Below are positions 9,847-18,212 of a stretch of DNA of 64,000 nucleotides, piece after piece (position 1 is the first letter of the stretch; every line of letters begins with the position of its first letter). The notes under the pieces are model-generated. The model saw only the letters and a program-made list of their open reading frames with translations, was not told the DNA's origin and did not search any database. The stretch covers positions 1,488,001-1,552,000 of the forward strand of contig NC_022576.1 in assembly GCF_000477435.1 (NCBI RefSeq), written 5' to 3'. Source of the stretch: Candidatus Symbiobacter mobilis CR. Lineage in GTDB: Bacteria; Pseudomonadota; Gammaproteobacteria; Burkholderiales; Burkholderiaceae_C. The position numbers and the translations under genes were made by a program.

Positions 9847-10738
9847 CACCCCCGGCAACATTCAGATCCTGGCCCAGGCACTACTGCGGGATTACGAGGT
9901 GCTGGTCAGCACCAACGGCCCGGCTGCGCTGGAGCTATTGCAAGCAGGTCACAGGCCCGACCTCATCCTGCTGGACGTGATGATGCCAGGCATGGACGGC
10001 CACGAGGTCTGCCGCCGCATCAAGGCCGACCCAGCAACGTGGAACCTGCCCATCATCTTCATCACTGCGCGCGATGCCGTCGAAGACCAACAATTCGGGT
10101 TCAACCTGGGCGCGGTGGACTACATCACCAAACCCTTCGAGGTTCCGCTGGTGCTGGCGCGGGTGGGGGTGCATATCCGGCTGCAACAGAAGTCCGCTCG
10201 CCTGGAAAAACTGGCGATGCTCGACGGACTGACAGACATCCCGAACCGCCGCGCGCTCGACGACCTGCTGGACCGGGAATGCGGCCGCGCCGCACGCGAC
10301 GGAACGCCGTTGGCCGTGCTCATGATCGACATCGATCATTTCAAGGCCTACAACGACCACTATGGGCACGGCGTCGGGGACGACTGCCTGCGCCGCGTAG
10401 CCCACACCCTGGGCGCCGAACTGCACCGCCCAGGTGACTTTTTGGCCCGCTACGGTGGCGAGGAGTTCTGCATCGTCCTGCCCCACTGCGACACCGCCGG
10501 AGCCACCCAAATCGCCGAAAACCTGCGCGCTGCCGTCGCCGCGCTAGCCATCCCCCACGCGCATTCCAGCGCTGCGGTGCATATCAGCATCAGCGTGGGC
10601 CTTTGCTCCAGGGCCATCGGCCCGGAACCAGACTGCGGCCCCGCACTGCTGGCCGCAGCCGACGAGGCGCTGTACTGTGCCAAGAGGCAGGGAAGGAATC
10701 AGGTGGTGGGTGGGAAAGCTGATTCGGTGATTGTGTAA
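9788..10738 (+). CDS. REC-GGDEF response regulator, diguanylate cyclase
   Basis: The 316-residue protein joins an N-terminal receiver (ILIVDD, phospho-Asp in LLDVMMPGMDG, conserved Lys in TKPF) to a C-terminal GGDEF domain with an intact RYGGEEF active site. An RxxD inhibitory site (RPGD) lies five residues before GGEEF, so product inhibition by c-di-GMP is likely. The architecture is that of PleD/WspR-type cyclases. ATG 9788 is chosen because of GGAA nine bases upstream; ATG 9803 is possible. The gene begins inside the hybrid kinase, so the two are co-translated. Inference: the kinase relays phosphate to this receiver and raises c-di-GMP, which would stimulate the surrounding EPS locus. Confidence 0.93.
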   Translation: MTPPHMTFPPNRPTILIVDDTPGNIQILAQALLRDYEVLVSTNGPAALELLQAGHRPDLILLDVMMPGMDGHEVCRRIKADPATWNLPIIFITARDAVEDQQFGFNLGAVDYITKPFEVPLVLARVGVHIRLQQKSARLEKLAMLDGLTDIPNRRALDDLLDRECGRAARDGTPLAVLMIDIDHFKAYNDHYGHGVGDDCLRRVAHTLGAELHRPGDFLARYGGEEFCIVLPHCDTAGATQIAENLRAAVAALAIPHAHSSAAVHISISVGLCSRAIGPEPDCGPALLAAADEALYCAKRQGRNQVVGGKADSVIV

Positions 10739-10766
10739 TTGAGTGACTAGGCAAGGGAATCTGCCT

Positions 10767-10791
10767 CCTATCACAACGTAGTTGTGATAGG
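10767..10791. repeat. Perfect 11-bp inverted repeat after the diguanylate cyclase gene
   Basis: CCTATCACAAC and GTTGTGATAGG are separated by three bases. No T-tract follows on the plus strand, and a short T4 run follows on the minus strand, so this could be a weak terminator or an operator for the AT-rich gene starting at 10865. The choice cannot be made from sequence. Confidence 0.5.
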
Positions 10792-10864
10792 AAAATCATG
10801 CAATGATCCACATCGAGAATTATCATATACGGAAGGTCATTTACTTCTGCAATGGAGAGTGCCA

Positions 10865-12343
10865 ATGTTCAAGAACCAATTCCTACTTTGTGATCAGCAT
10901 TCGCAATGCGAGGCGGAACCATCAACCACATGGGAAGATTTCTCCATCTACGTCGATACAACAGATAATATTTCCTTTTCAAAAAACACCATATCTGTTC
11001 TGTTGATCGGAAAAATTGTTGATTACCGAAGTATCGATCACACCAGGCAAGATATCGCCAACACACTGGCAAGCTATACAAACCTGCAGGATGTGATAGC
11101 ACATACTGATCACTGCACTGGCCGTTATGTTCTGTTTTGTGCAGTAAATGGCGGCATATATGCCTTAACAGACGCTTGTGCACTCAAACGTCTCTTGTTT
11201 GGTCGTATTGGTGGCGTGCGAATCATGACGTCATCTGAGTGCGTCTACTATTCGTTGTTTCTTGATAAGGCCAGACTCAATTCGGAAACGCAATCATTGT
11301 TGGAAGATCAGGTATACCAAAAAAAAGAAAGTCCATGGTTTGGTTTGCAATCTGTGGATAGCAGGTTCCACTTTTTACTTCCCAACCATATTCTCGATGT
11401 CGCAAAACTCCAGCCCCAGCGCATTTCTATTCCAAAAATACATCAACAGACGAATCTACAGAAAGTGCAGGAAGCGGCTTACATCTTGCAACAGACTTTT
11501 GCAACTTTGGTAGACAAATATCCTCTTATACAACCTTTGACAGCAGGTTGGGATAGTCGTTGTTTATTTTCTGCAAGCCTCGGATGGAAAGATCGAATAA
11601 AATACTATATATTTTCATATAGCAATTATAAGGAAGAAATCACCCCGGATATTGTATTGCCTAAAATTTTATCCAAAGACTACGGTATAACATTCTCAAC
11701 CATTACACCAAAACCAACAAGTTCAGAATTCCTTGATGCATTAAAAAAACAAGTATTACCTACTCGACACCTACCAAAAACAGATAATATTTACCACCAT
11801 TTCCTGCACACAAACAAGAAAGCAATCAACATCAACGGGAATGGCGCAGAAATTTTTCGTTGTTATTATGGCCGCCCACTATTCAATAGCACCATATCAC
11901 CATTATCCTTGGCATATTTGACTGGTGTCGCCCATTGGAAGCTCCTCGTCAACGGCATCGAAGCCTGGTACAAAATTTCTAAAGGGTATGCCAAAGAAAA
12001 CCATATAACTATTACAGATTTGTTCTACTGGGAACAACGCATGGCACTATGGGGTTCTTTATACCCGCTGGAACAAGATATTGCCATAGATGAAATCTCC
12101 CCCTTTAACAACCGTTATATGATATCTCTATTGTGCAGTGTACCAGTGCATTGGCGTACTGGCCCAACATATAAAGTAGCCCGTGAGATCGTCAGAGCAT
12201 TGGAGCCTGGTTTACTTACATATCCAGTAAACAGTATTCATGCTACTAACTTTATTTCAAAACAAAACATCAAAAATAGAATTACTGCCATATTAGAGTT
12301 TCGGATAATTATTGGACTTTTGCGACACATTATGAGAAGATAA
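10865..12343 (+). CDS. Asparagine-synthase-like ATP pyrophosphatase protein
   Basis: The 492-residue protein has an N-terminal part weakly like the glutaminase-type sandwich of class B asparagine synthases. A PP-loop-like motif PLTAGWDSR (about residues 223-231) corresponds to the SGGxDS loop of AANH-fold enzymes that adenylate carboxylates. An N-terminal catalytic Cys2 is absent, since the protein begins MFKNQ, so glutamine hydrolysis is unlikely. GGAGAG seven bases before ATG 10865 fixes the start over an upstream in-frame ATG. The gene is clearly AT-rich compared with its neighbours, a sign of transfer. Relatives occur in surface-polysaccharide and peptide-modification clusters; here it may amidate a polysaccharide residue. 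Function is inferred. Confidence 0.6.
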   Translation: MFKNQFLLCDQHSQCEAEPSTTWEDFSIYVDTTDNISFSKNTISVLLIGKIVDYRSIDHTRQDIANTLASYTNLQDVIAHTDHCTGRYVLFCAVNGGIYALTDACALKRLLFGRIGGVRIMTSSECVYYSLFLDKARLNSETQSLLEDQVYQKKESPWFGLQSVDSRFHFLLPNHILDVAKLQPQRISIPKIHQQTNLQKVQEAAYILQQTFATLVDKYPLIQPLTAGWDSRCLFSASLGWKDRIKYYIFSYSNYKEEITPDIVLPKILSKDYGITFSTITPKPTSSEFLDALKKQVLPTRHLPKTDNIYHHFLHTNKKAININGNGAEIFRCYYGRPLFNSTISPLSLAYLTGVAHWKLLVNGIEAWYKISKGYAKENHITITDLFYWEQRMALWGSLYPLEQDIAIDEISPFNNRYMISLLCSVPVHWRTGPTYKVAREIVRALEPGLLTYPVNSIHATNFISKQNIKNRITAILEFRIIIGLLRHIMRR

Positions 12344-12465
12344 TAATATAATAACAAATCTATCGCTTAGAACTTACAAAAAATTACCCGAAATACTAAA
12401 GAAGAAATTATTTTTCACAAAGATCATTTTATTTTCTATAAAAGATATTTTTATAAATAAAGAAC

Positions 12466-12636
12466 ATGAAAATTTCCTCTACCACCACACCTTTCCACGT
12501 CAAACAACCGTACATTCGCCACCACGCTATTCAGCTTCTCAAAAATAATGTCTCTTTCGCCGAAGTCGCTAATTATTTCCATGTCACTACATGTGCGATT
12601 TACAAATATATCTCGCTACATCAGGGCAGTGCTTGA
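12466..12636 (+). pseudogene. Short helix-turn-helix ORF, possible transposase N-terminal remnant
   Basis: A 56-codon frame (ATG 12466 to TGA 12636) encodes a protein with a compact HTH pattern: IRHHAIQLLKNNVSFAEVAN, then YFHVTTCAIYKYI. This resembles the DNA-binding head of IS630/Tc1-type transposases. No catalytic domain follows, and the frame overlaps the end of the convergent ATPase gene by 16 bp. The flanking 270 bp is AT-rich. It is probably a degenerate mobile-element remnant, although a small standalone regulator is possible. Confidence 0.4.
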
Positions 12637-14339
12637 TCTACCTCCACCACTTCCACCCTGTCCCCGTCGCTCAACAGCAGCCAGCTATGCAGCTTCGCCA
12701 TCGCCGCTATCTCCGGCAACGCACGGTATGCGGCAATTTGTTCCAGCCCTTCTTGTCTCTTGGCTGCCCATCCCGCTTCCCCTTCCTGCTTCTTCGCGTA
12801 TTTCAATTCGATCAAATGCTGCCCAGCCAGTTCAAAAGGGCTGCGTTCACGGAGCAATATATCTGGATAGCGACGGTTTACTTCGGGTTCGCTTTGCAAA
12901 CGCCACACGGAGGTCTGGAATAGCAGCGTTACCAGAATGACTTTGAGATGCTTTTCATCCATCCTCATGCTGTCTCGGTTCGATAGGTGTTGCAGCACGT
13001 ATTCCAGCTTGGCGCACAGCGGCTCGAAGTCGTTGGAATTCGATAGGGCGTACAACGCATCAGCCAATTCATGCATGGGCAAGGCCAATTGGTTGCGCCG
13101 CTCCCATTCGATGAGGAAATACTGAAAGTACAGCTCTCGGATGACGTGATTGGGTATTGCGTAGCGCATCCGATCCGACTGGGCGGAAACCAACGAAGCA
13201 AAACCCACATACGCAAGCAGGCTAATGAAATCGTCGCGCCCAAAGGTTTTATCCAAGTCAAACCGCCGCTGCTGCTGGGCTATCACTTCGCCTTCAGTCA
13301 CTAGCGCTTCCAGCACGCGATAGTTGTCCTCGCGGTCGCCGATGGAAAAAAATGCCATCAGCTTGCTGTAGTCGGAAGCAATGTTTTCATCGAGCATCCG
13401 ATCCGGGTATGCGCAGGCTTTCTGGTCGAACTTCTTGGCAAAGTACAGCACCATATCGGAGTTGTAGACGGTATGACACCTGCGGTGAAACCGGTATCCG
13501 TTGTACCAGTAGGTCACATCGTCCATCATGGCATCGGGATTCATTCCACAACATTCTGCCAAGGGGCGGAGTAGCGCAAATGTTTCTTCCCGCGTAAAGC
13601 CAAGAATATCATGAAACTCTTCCTCGAAGGTCAGGTTCTCCGCAATGTTGAACCCACTCGTCAAGCTATCGAGCATGATGGCCGTAACGCCGGTAATAAA
13701 AAACCGGTCGATAGTTCCCGCCTGCGTTGCAGACTTGATCGTTTCATAAAAGCTGCGAACAAACCCACCTTTGCCAATTGCGGATCGAAATGCATCCATG
13801 TCTTCGGCAAGAAGACTATTCGCAAAGTGGTCGTATTCATCGATCAATAGCAGCATCTTTTGGCCAGTTTGGGCTACATAGCGCAGCAACATTCCAAGCT
13901 TGGCCTGTGGTAAAGACTGCTGTTGCACTGCGTTGATCGCGTCTTGGGGATACCCGTAACGTTCCAGAAATGAGAGTGCCCCGTATTCCACCCGGAATGC
14001 AAATCCCTGCAATAAAACATCCATCCCCCGCGTGGTATCGATCCCACTGAAATCGAGCACCAGCACTTGGTACGCATTGGCCAGCGGTGTCGGGTTCCTG
14101 CCTACGTGCAGCTTGCCAAATAGTGCATCAAATTCCGGCTTGCGACGTTGATCGTAATAGTGCTCCAACATCGATAAAAACAGGCTTTTGCCAAAACGGC
14201 GCGGGCGCATCAAAACGTGGTAGCGGCCATGTGCTTCAAGTTGGGCGATGTAGTTGGTGCGGTCGACGTAGAAGTAGTCCTCCAGTGCGACTTGCCGAAA
14301 ATTGCTTAGGCCATAGGGAAGTTTGGGTAATGTAGTCAT
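12621..14339 (-). CDS. AAA-ATPase-like / PD-(D/E)XK nuclease family protein (DUF1703 type)
   Basis: The 572-residue protein starts LPYGLSNFRQ and DYFYVDRTNYI, the hallmark of the AAA-ATPase_like plus PDDEXK_9 family. It has a modified Walker A (RPRRFGKSLFLSML) near residue 45 and Walker B LLLIDEYDHF near residue 165. The C-terminal nuclease-like core contains RYPDILL followed by HLIELKYAKK (D...ExK). Family members are abundant, often multicopy, and have no settled function; they are suspected of acting on nucleic acids or in conflict systems. It lies tail to tail with the HTH fragment and is not obviously part of polysaccharide synthesis, so the EPS locus appears to have been invaded here. 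Confidence 0.85.
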   Translation of the reverse strand: MTTLPKLPYGLSNFRQVALEDYFYVDRTNYIAQLEAHGRYHVLMRPRRFGKSLFLSMLEHYYDQRRKPEFDALFGKLHVGRNPTPLANAYQVLVLDFSGIDTTRGMDVLLQGFAFRVEYGALSFLERYGYPQDAINAVQQQSLPQAKLGMLLRYVAQTGQKMLLLIDEYDHFANSLLAEDMDAFRSAIGKGGFVRSFYETIKSATQAGTIDRFFITGVTAIMLDSLTSGFNIAENLTFEEEFHDILGFTREETFALLRPLAECCGMNPDAMMDDVTYWYNGYRFHRRCHTVYNSDMVLYFAKKFDQKACAYPDRMLDENIASDYSKLMAFFSIGDREDNYRVLEALVTEGEVIAQQQRRFDLDKTFGRDDFISLLAYVGFASLVSAQSDRMRYAIPNHVIRELYFQYFLIEWERRNQLALPMHELADALYALSNSNDFEPLCAKLEYVLQHLSNRDSMRMDEKHLKVILVTLLFQTSVWRLQSEPEVNRRYPDILLRERSPFELAGQHLIELKYAKKQEGEAGWAAKRQEGLEQIAAYRALPEIAAMAKLHSWLLLSDGDRVEVVEVDQALP

Positions 14340-14479
14340 GGTTCTTGTATGCAGTGCGTATTCCGGCGAACGTGACCAAGTGGTCGGTGTTGCGCGTTTT
14401 GAGGGAACCCCAGATAGTCCATTAGGGTTTGCAGTGCAGGTGGATGCAGTGGCGAGGCAGTTTTGGCCTGACTGAGAAG

Positions 14480-15880
14480 TTACTGTTCCCTCTGCGGTAC
14501 ACCATTCACCTCACCAGGCTGCGCTTCCACTGGCGCCCTGCCCCAATGCAAACACAGCATGAATAGCAGGATTTGCGTCATGACTTCACCACTGAGCAGG
14601 GTACCCATCGACATGGGGGTTTCGGTAAGGGAACGGATCAGAATGGTCAGGTACAACACCATCGAAACGCCCCGGCTCTGCGCTCCTGCCCGCCACGCAT
14701 AGCGGCCCAACACTACCAAGTACACCACCATACTCACGAGTCCCAGAATGCCAGCCATGCTGAGACTTTGTAGAAATTGGTTGTGCGCGCTAAAAGCAAA
14801 CAACATCCCGATTTGCTGGCGAAATTCGGCATTCCACAAAGTTGGGCCGTAACCGAAGATTGGGTTGCGCAACCATTCCTGAATGGCCACTTCCCATATC
14901 TGATCACGCCCCGTCAGCGAAGTCAGCTCCGAACCGGAGCTGGAATAGGCAAATCGCTCCCAGATGGCAACGGGGTCGGTAAAGAGTAGCCCCAACAATC
15001 CTGCACTAGCGCCAAATACGGCAAGCAGCAGCCAACGCACATCCACGCCTTGTTCGCGCTGGGGCATTCGGTAGGCGATGAGCACTGGGGTCAGCAGCAC
15101 AGCAATCCCCCATGCCGTCTTGGACTGCGCCAACACAAATACCAGCACCCCGGCCCCTATAGCAATGATGCGCAACCACCGGCTTCGCGTGGGATACAGG
15201 TATTCGAACAATAACGCTATCCAAGCCAGAGGGCCAATGCTGTTGGGGTTCGACCCCACACCCCATAACCTGAAGGAAATGCCCGGCAAAAATCCGTGAT
15301 ACCCATACTGTACGGTGAGGGTCGGCCACACCACAGCTAGGAGCAAGCTCAGCAACATCATGGCGTGCAGACCGAGTTTTGCTGCATGCAGCACCGGTTC
15401 CACCGGCTCGTTCTGGGCCAAGTACAACGCCCCAAATACCACGATGGGATACATCAGTTGATAGATGAATGCAGGCTTGGTACCCCAAATACTCGCGAGT
15501 ACGTGGTGCGTAAGAAATACGAACGCAAAAGCCAGAAATGGCACCACATCCATCTTGATGCGATCCAGCTTCGGGCGGAAAAAATGCGCGCCGATCCGGG
15601 CAAAGCAGGCCCCTACAAGCATCATCGTGAAAATGCGCAGCACCCCACCCCCTTGCGCCGGTTCGACTGCCTGCGACAACGCAAATTCGATGCTGCGCAG
15701 GTTTCGGTTCGACAGCAAAGAACCAACGGTAATGGCACCCACTATCCAAGGGATGAGCAACACTTGCAACCACTGCCCATAGTCCCGCTGCGCATGCAGT
15801 AGCACCCCCAGCAGCAGCGCAAGCCCCAGTGCTGCACCCAACGCAGCACCAACATAGATTGCGACGACAACCACTTCCAT
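14480..15880 (-). CDS. O-antigen ligase / polymerase (Wzy or WaaL-like)
   Basis: A 466-residue polytopic membrane protein with about 11-12 hydrophobic segments. A large periplasmic loop contains the Wzy_C pattern: GSNPNSIGPLAWIALLFEY, then SLTGRDQIWEVAIQEWLRNP and GYGPTLWN. In such proteins loop arginines contact the undecaprenyl-linked glycan. It follows the flippase by 27 bp on the same strand, so in the Wzx/Wzy scheme it would polymerise repeat units in the periplasm. The sequence family does not separate polymerase from ligase; the position beside wzx and the epsE-G genes favours polymerase. Confidence 0.85.
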   Translation of the reverse strand: MEVVVVAIYVGAALGAALGLALLLGVLLHAQRDYGQWLQVLLIPWIVGAITVGSLLSNRNLRSIEFALSQAVEPAQGGGVLRIFTMMLVGACFARIGAHFFRPKLDRIKMDVVPFLAFAFVFLTHHVLASIWGTKPAFIYQLMYPIVVFGALYLAQNEPVEPVLHAAKLGLHAMMLLSLLLAVVWPTLTVQYGYHGFLPGISFRLWGVGSNPNSIGPLAWIALLFEYLYPTRSRWLRIIAIGAGVLVFVLAQSKTAWGIAVLLTPVLIAYRMPQREQGVDVRWLLLAVFGASAGLLGLLFTDPVAIWERFAYSSSGSELTSLTGRDQIWEVAIQEWLRNPIFGYGPTLWNAEFRQQIGMLFAFSAHNQFLQSLSMAGILGLVSMVVYLVVLGRYAWRAGAQSRGVSMVLYLTILIRSLTETPMSMGTLLSGEVMTQILLFMLCLHWGRAPVEAQPGEVNGVPQREQ

Positions 15881-15907
15881 CGGTATGACAAACCTTGCGC
15901 AGTAGTG

Positions 15908-17401
15908 CTACCGCGTCAACCAGGTCAAGGCCCTTGCCACAGGCCGGGGTGCCCGTCGAACTACCGTGCCTAGAGCCGCCCGCGCTGGTCCAGTGACGAT
16001 GCCGGGCAATGACAACAGCACCAGGTACAGCATCGCACCAAACCCCATATCCAACGCCAGGCGAGCCAACGGGGCGCTAATCCATGGCGTCCATACCGTA
16101 TCCCAGCCCCATAGAGCCGCAGCCAAAATGATCGATACGGCTATCCCGCCACGGCATACGGCAGCCAATCTGCGCCAAGAAAGCCCCAGCGCCCCTTGCA
16201 CCGATGCGAACACCACCGCGAAGCGCAGCAAGAACAACGCCAGCACCGTCCAAGCCACACATACTGCCGAGATCGTTGCCGCCAAACTGGCGCACACCAC
16301 CCAAAGCATGGCTACAGGCAACTGCACACGCAGCTCCCTCGTCACCGATACGCACGCCCACAGCAGCGGTGTAGTCAGCCCCCACAGCAGAAACACCGGC
16401 ATCGTCAATGCCAGCGGCGGAATAAAGTCTCCCATTGGTGCCCAGGCCATGCCATACAGCGCCAGCACCAGGGTGGGTGCCACGGCAGCCAGCGCCACAA
16501 ACCCAGGCAACACACACAAGGCAATGCCGCCCACCAGAGCCTCATACCCCCGCGCAATACGCGCTGGATCGTTCTCTACTTTGGCAGCCGAAGAGAGCAA
16601 CACAGGCTGCACTGCCCCCAATAGAGCGGATGTAGGGTTGTACAGCAAGTTGTACGCCGTGGTGTACAACCCCGTTTCCCGTGGCGCGAAGGTGCGCCCT
16701 ACTGCCACCTTGTCGATATTGCCGATCATCCAGTTGACGAGATTCGTCCCCAGCACAGTCAAGCCGTAACGCAAGGTCTCCCACGCCTGCGGGTGCCACC
16801 ACAACGGGCGCAAAGGGTGGCGAACCTTGGCATACGCGACCAGCAGCACGACCAGGCTTTGCACGATCCACGCACACACCAGCGCCCATACCTGCCAGCC
16901 CGCCATGGCAAGAGGAATACCCACCACCACATAGCCCACGACGTATCCGAAAAACTGCGCGATTTGCAGGTGACGAAAGTCCAGCGCACGCTTGAGCAGG
17001 TTGAGCGAGGGCGCCGCCAGCGCATTGACCAAACAAACCCACGCGAGCACTTGCACCAGCGCACGCGCTTTCTCCTGCCCGAAGAACGCAGCAATGGCTC
17101 CGCTGCCGGCCACGATGGCCCCAGTGACCACGCCCCCCACAATCCATTGCCACGCAACGACGAAACGCACATCGCAGTCGCCAAGCTCTTTTTGCTGGAT
17201 CAGCCCGTACGCAATCCCAAAATCGGCGAAGAAGTTGCTGAAGCTGACGACGATCGCACCGATCGCAAACAAGCCATATTGCTCCGGCCCCAGGGTGCGC
17301 GCCAGCACGATTTGGGTCACAAGCTGAACAGCAAGGCGCGCCACCGTTCCAGCGCCACCCCAGAGGATGGCATCCACGCTGCGCGTTCCGAGGGTGCTCA
17401 T
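15908..17401 (-). CDS. Oligosaccharide flippase (Wzx/MATE-like polysaccharide transporter)
   Basis: The 497-residue protein has about 12-14 predicted membrane helices and the N-terminal signature of Polysacc_synt flippases (GTVARLAVQLVTQIVLARTL, GPEQYGLFAIG). It would move lipid-linked repeat units across the inner membrane. ATG 17401 lies 42 bp downstream of the epsI stop, which places it as a continuation of the eps operon. The downstream gene is the polymerase or ligase. Confidence 0.88.
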   Translation of the reverse strand: MSTLGTRSVDAILWGGAGTVARLAVQLVTQIVLARTLGPEQYGLFAIGAIVVSFSNFFADFGIAYGLIQQKELGDCDVRFVVAWQWIVGGVVTGAIVAGSGAIAAFFGQEKARALVQVLAWVCLVNALAAPSLNLLKRALDFRHLQIAQFFGYVVGYVVVGIPLAMAGWQVWALVCAWIVQSLVVLLVAYAKVRHPLRPLWWHPQAWETLRYGLTVLGTNLVNWMIGNIDKVAVGRTFAPRETGLYTTAYNLLYNPTSALLGAVQPVLLSSAAKVENDPARIARGYEALVGGIALCVLPGFVALAAVAPTLVLALYGMAWAPMGDFIPPLALTMPVFLLWGLTTPLLWACVSVTRELRVQLPVAMLWVVCASLAATISAVCVAWTVLALFLLRFAVVFASVQGALGLSWRRLAAVCRGGIAVSIILAAALWGWDTVWTPWISAPLARLALDMGFGAMLYLVLLSLPGIVTGPARAALGTVVRRAPRPVARALTWLTR

Positions 17402-17443
17402 CGAAGCAAGGGTGGCGGTTGGTCAGGCGTGGAGGGTGCAACC

Positions 17444-18127
17444 CTAACCACCCTGCAGCGGCTTGCCCAGAAAACGCTGGCGCACGTCCCATGCGAGCGC
17501 AGCCCGCAATGCCGATGCAAACTCGCGGTGTTTCTCGAAAGCCCGCCCTGTATCTTCATCGACCGACGACACGCGCACAAGCATGCCGTCAGGGATGCGC
17601 CGATCCAGGGCGTACTGCCATTCGACCCACTTCTTTTCCAACCCGGAAGTGATGCCATATTCGCCAACGACCGTCCAGTACGTGACAGGCTCGACGCGAC
17701 GCCCCAGGGTCGTTTGCAAGCGGATGGCTGGGATTTGCTGCGCATCCATGTTGAGGGCGATGGGCTGTTTGTCCAGCAAAGTGAACCCCTGCGCGGGGTA
17801 GCAAATCTCGGGTTTGTGTAGTTGCAAGTCGTCGCTTTGATTCTTGCCGTAGGCGACCGACAGCATGACCCGGTACCCTGCTGGATCGATGTACACCCGG
17901 CTCAACGTCTGGCTGTACAGTTTTTGTAGCATTTCCGTTTGCTGTGGATTGACGACCTGCGCGATGGTGTTCGTCTCCTCCCTCCACAACCCGACCGTTT
18001 TCGGAACCATGCGTTCCAAATCGATCGCGGGGAGTTCATCGGCCAGATAGTGCGTAGGGCGCAGCAGCGCGCCCAAAGCCGCCGCCAGCAACATGCCTGC
18101 CATGAGCAACAGGTTTCTCGTCAGCAT
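17444..18127 (-). CDS. epsI: EpsI-like exosortase B-associated protein (DUF3485)
   Basis: The 227-residue protein has an N-terminal membrane anchor (LTRNLLLMAGMLLAAALGALL) and a periplasmic DUF3485/EpsI domain: VPKTVGLW, YIDPAGYRVMLSVAYGKNQS, LHKPEICYPAQGF and the tail VRVSSVDED. EpsI proteins accompany exosortases and are often needed for polymer output; the biochemical role is unclear. ATG 18127 with AAAGG nine bases upstream is chosen. The in-frame extension to 18226 merely translates a REP-like repeat (SLTPNPSPAGRGE is a typical artefact). The repeat sits between xrtB and this gene and may affect transcript stability. Confidence 0.88.
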   Translation of the reverse strand: MLTRNLLLMAGMLLAAALGALLRPTHYLADELPAIDLERMVPKTVGLWREETNTIAQVVNPQQTEMLQKLYSQTLSRVYIDPAGYRVMLSVAYGKNQSDDLQLHKPEICYPAQGFTLLDKQPIALNMDAQQIPAIRLQTTLGRRVEPVTYWTVVGEYGITSGLEKKWVEWQYALDRRIPDGMLVRVSSVDEDTGRAFEKHREFASALRAALAWDVRQRFLGKPLQGG

Positions 18128-18150
18128 ACCGTTGCGCCTTTGCAGTGACA

Positions 18151-18211
18151 GTCGCGAAGCGGCTTCTCGAAGCTCCCCTCGCCCTGCGGGAGAGGGGTTG
18201 GGGGTGAGGGA
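18151..18211. repeat. REP-like GC-rich repeat, copy A
   Basis: The segment reads from GTCGCGAAGCGGC through CTCCCCTCGCCCTGCGGGAG to TGAGGGA, with an internal imperfect stem (CCCCTCGCCC against GGGAGAGGGG). Related copies lie at 43869-43930, 52631-52675 and 53923-53980. This copy lies inside the eps operon and overlaps only the last bases region near the xrtB stop. Confidence 0.8.
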
Positions 18212-18212
18212 G

